Program-made: the position numbers and the translations under genes
Notes under the pieces: generated by a model
Database searches by the model: none
Seen by the model: only the letters and a program-made list of their open reading frames with translations
Told to the model about the DNA's origin: nothing
Shown: positions 12,579 through 14,697 of the stretch, piece after piece
Layout of the letters: each line of letters opens with the position of its first letter
Position numbering within the stretch: the first letter of the stretch is position 1
Assembly (NCBI GenBank): GCA_049688595.1
Contig: JBAVLA010000263.1
Coordinates: forward strand, 1-14,697
Reading direction: 5' to 3'
Source of the DNA: Prado023 sp049688595
GTDB taxonomy: Bacteria; Actinomycetota; Actinomycetes; S36-B12; CAIYMF01
Length of the DNA stretch: 14,697 nucleotides

Positions 12579-14648
12579 GTGGCCCAGACCGATCCCTCCG
12601 CCAGCGAGTTCCCAAACCTTCTCTCCCCCCTCGACCTCGGGTTCGTGACGCTGCCCAACCGGGTGCTGATGGGATCGATGCACACCGGGCTCGAGGACGG
12701 CAGCCGGCACTTCCCCGAGATGGCAGCCTACTTCGCCGAGCGGGCGCGCGGCGGCGTGGGGCTGATGGTCACCGGCGGCATCGCTCCCAATCCGGAGGGG
12801 TGGGCCAAGCCGTTCGCGGGGTCGCTGACCACATCGGCCATGGCCAGGCGGCACCAGCAGGTCACGGCAGCCGTGCATGCCGAGGGTGGCCGCATCGCCC
12901 TGCAGATCCTGCACACAGGCCGGTACGGCTACCACCCCCTGGTCGTGGGCCCCTCACGGGTGAAGAGCCCGATCTCGCCATTCGCTCCCAGGCCGCTGAC
13001 CAGCCGCGGCGTCGAGCGACAGATCCGCGCCTTCGTGCGCTGCGCGACGCTGGCCCAGGACGGTGGCTACGACGGCGTGGAGGTCATGGGCAGCGAGGGC
13101 TACCTGATCAACGAGTTCCTCGTCACGCACACCAACCAGAGGGCCGACGAATGGGGCGGCGACTACGCCAATCGGATGCGCCTGCCCGTGGAGGTCGTCA
13201 GCCGGATACGTGCGGCGGTCGGTGCGGATTTCATCATCATCTTCCGGCTGTCGATGCTCGACCTCATCCCGGATGGCAGCACCTGGGCCGAGGCGGTCCA
13301 ACTGGCCAAGGCGGTCGCCGAGGCCGGCGCGACCCTGCTCAACACCGGCATCGGCTGGCACGAAGCCCGAATCCCGACCATCGCCACGAGCGTGCCCAGG
13401 GCGGCGTTCGCCTGGGTCACGCGGAACATGCGGGCGGAGCTGCGGACCGCCGGGGTGGACATCCCGCTGGTGACGAGCAACCGGATCAACACGCCCGCCG
13501 TGGCCGAGCAGGTGCTCGCCGACGGCAGCGCTGACATGGTCAGCCTGGCTCGTCCGCTGCTGGCCGATCCGGAGTTCGTCGGCAAGGCTCGCGACGGTCG
13601 CAGCGACCGGATCAACACATGCATCGCCTGCAACCAGGCCTGCTTGGATCACACCTTCTCCGGCCTGCGGGCCTCGTGCCTGGTGAACCCGCGGGCCTGC
13701 CACGAGCTTGACCTGGTCATCCGGCCGACGGCGCAGGGCCGGCGAATCGCCGTCGTCGGCGCGGGACCGGCCGGCCTGGCCGCGTCGACGACGCTGGCTG
13801 AGCGCGGGCACGCCGTTGACCTGTTCGAGGCTGCCCCCGAGATCGGCGGGCAGTTCCGGATGGCACGACGCATCCCCGGCAAGGAGGAGTTCGTCGAGAC
13901 GCTGCGGTACTTCGACCGCCGCATCGTGGACACCGGCGTTCGAGTGCACCTGTCGACAGAGGCGTCGGCGACCGACCTGCTGACCACCGGCTTCGACGAG
14001 GTTATCCTGGCCACTGGGGTTACGCCCCGTGACCCACGGCTCGCCGGACAGGACCGGCCGAATGTGCTGACCTACGTCGACGTGCTCGCGAAGGACGCAC
14101 TGGTCGGCCGGCGCGTGGCGATCGTCGGCGCGGGCGGGATCGGCTTCGACGTCGCCGAGTTCCTCGTCGTTCCCCCTGGCCAGTCGCCGTCGATGGACTT
14201 GGCGGCGTGGCGCCGGGAGTGGGGCGTCGCCGATCCGGCGCAGGTTCGTGGGGGCGTGGCCAAGCCGGAGCCCGCGCAGCCGGAGCGACAGGTGACGCTC
14301 CTGCAGCGCAAGGCGGGCAAGCTGGGCGCGGGTCTGGGCCGGACGACAGGATGGATCCACCGGTCGGCCCTGGTAGCCAGGGGCGTTGCGATGATCCCCG
14401 GGGTCAACTACGAGCGGATCACCGATGAGGGGCTGGTCGTCTCGTTCGGGGAGAGCCACCAGCGGGAGCGACTCATCGAGTGCGACACGGTCGTCCTGTG
14501 TGCTGGGCAGGAGTCGCTGCGCTCACTCGAGGCCCCACTGGCTGAAGCAGGGATGCGGGTCCACGTGATCGGAGGCGCGGCTCGGGCCGCCGAGCTGGAC
14601 GCCAAACGGGCGATCGATGAGGGCACGCGACTGGCGGCGCGGATCTGA
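12579..14648 (+). CDS. fadH: NADPH-dependent 2,4-dienoyl-CoA reductase, FadH type
   Basis: A 689-residue iron-sulfur flavoenzyme close in length to E. coli FadH (about 670). Residues 11-340 form the FMN-binding TIM barrel (FPNLLSPLDLGFVTLPNRVL, then MGSMHTGLEDG), with the expected active-site Tyr in GSEGY (Y175) and His in GIGWHEAR (H261). Four cysteines for a 4Fe-4S cluster follow (C348, C351, C355, C367, in CIACNQAC...C). The C-terminal half has two dinucleotide sites, GAGPAG (394-399) for FAD and VGAGGIG (516-522) for NADPH. Its known role is reducing 2,4-dienoyl-CoA in the breakdown of unsaturated fatty acids. The start is GTG 12579, about ten bases after GGTGGAG; an overlapping GTG at 12572 is out of frame. 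It is divergent from the epimerase across 94 bases and probably marks the cluster edge. Related enoate reductases are less likely. Confidence 0.93.
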   Translation: MAQTDPSASEFPNLLSPLDLGFVTLPNRVLMGSMHTGLEDGSRHFPEMAAYFAERARGGVGLMVTGGIAPNPEGWAKPFAGSLTTSAMARRHQQVTAAVHAEGGRIALQILHTGRYGYHPLVVGPSRVKSPISPFAPRPLTSRGVERQIRAFVRCATLAQDGGYDGVEVMGSEGYLINEFLVTHTNQRADEWGGDYANRMRLPVEVVSRIRAAVGADFIIIFRLSMLDLIPDGSTWAEAVQLAKAVAEAGATLLNTGIGWHEARIPTIATSVPRAAFAWVTRNMRAELRTAGVDIPLVTSNRINTPAVAEQVLADGSADMVSLARPLLADPEFVGKARDGRSDRINTCIACNQACLDHTFSGLRASCLVNPRACHELDLVIRPTAQGRRIAVVGAGPAGLAASTTLAERGHAVDLFEAAPEIGGQFRMARRIPGKEEFVETLRYFDRRIVDTGVRVHLSTEASATDLLTTGFDEVILATGVTPRDPRLAGQDRPNVLTYVDVLAKDALVGRRVAIVGAGGIGFDVAEFLVVPPGQSPSMDLAAWRREWGVADPAQVRGGVAKPEPAQPERQVTLLQRKAGKLGAGLGRTTGWIHRSALVARGVAMIPGVNYERITDEGLVVSFGESHQRERLIECDTVVLCAGQESLRSLEAPLAEAGMRVHVIGGAARAAELDAKRAIDEGTRLAARI

Positions 14649-14697
14649 CGTCGGGCGCGGTGGGACCCGGGGCGCAGCAGGAGGACGGCAGGGACGC

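Noticed and set aside
11768..13534. 588-codon plus-strand ORF crossing the epimerase and the start of the FadH gene
   Set aside because: It is antisense to the epimerase and out of frame with FadH, and has no domain. It was useful only because its first residues revealed the inverted repeat.
12954..14459. 501-codon minus-strand ORF opposite the FadH gene
   Set aside because: The opposite strand encodes a full-length flavoenzyme with all its motifs; this frame is a composition shadow.

Overview
The window is a very GC-rich stretch with frequent GTG starts, four-base GTGA start/stop overlaps and long spurious antisense reading frames, all typical of a high-GC actinobacterium. I cannot assign a genus. 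Apart from the flavoenzyme at its right end, it is part of a surface polysaccharide (capsule or exopolysaccharide) locus of the Wzx/Wzy type. No initiating phosphoglycosyltransferase and no Wzz/Wzc-type length regulator is visible, so the locus probably continues to the left or its first step is encoded elsewhere.

Layout. Bases 1-227 hold no gene I can support, but carry a 20-bp tandem repeat followed by a perfect 10-bp-arm hairpin. A leftward set follows, read from about 5283 down to 228: a large exported glycosidase-like protein, a CgeB-like glycosyltransferase, a family 2 glycosyltransferase and a family 4 glycosyltransferase. A divergent control region (5284-5545) carries G-rich repeated leaders on both strands and a 24-codon upstream ORF. 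A rightward operon follows (5546-11813): family 4 glycosyltransferase, Wzx-type flippase, an unusual acyltransferase with two left-handed beta-helix domains, a GT14 (core-2/I-branching type) glycosyltransferase, and a Wzy-type polymerase. Next is a leftward RmlC-type dTDP-sugar epimerase (12484-11762). Last is a rightward 2,4-dienoyl-CoA reductase (12579-14648), which looks like general metabolism and probably lies at or beyond the cluster edge.

How they work together (inference from families): the epimerase helps make a dTDP-6-deoxyhexose such as dTDP-rhamnose; the five glycosyltransferases assemble a lipid-linked repeat unit; the acyltransferase may decorate it; the flippase exports it; the polymerase joins the units; and the exported glycosidase-like protein may trim or release the product.

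The most striking observation is structural. The 3' end of the flippase (7896-7983) and the 3' end of the polymerase (11745-11831) are inverted copies of one another: 57 of 64 bases match in the core, plus an exact 14-base block. Each copy contains an intact gene end and, on the other strand, a fossil end of the other gene. The epimerase frame now runs into the fossil flippase end. This is the pattern expected if flippase and polymerase were once convergent and the 3.8-kb acyltransferase-GT14-polymerase block was inverted, leaving an inverted duplication at the breakpoints.
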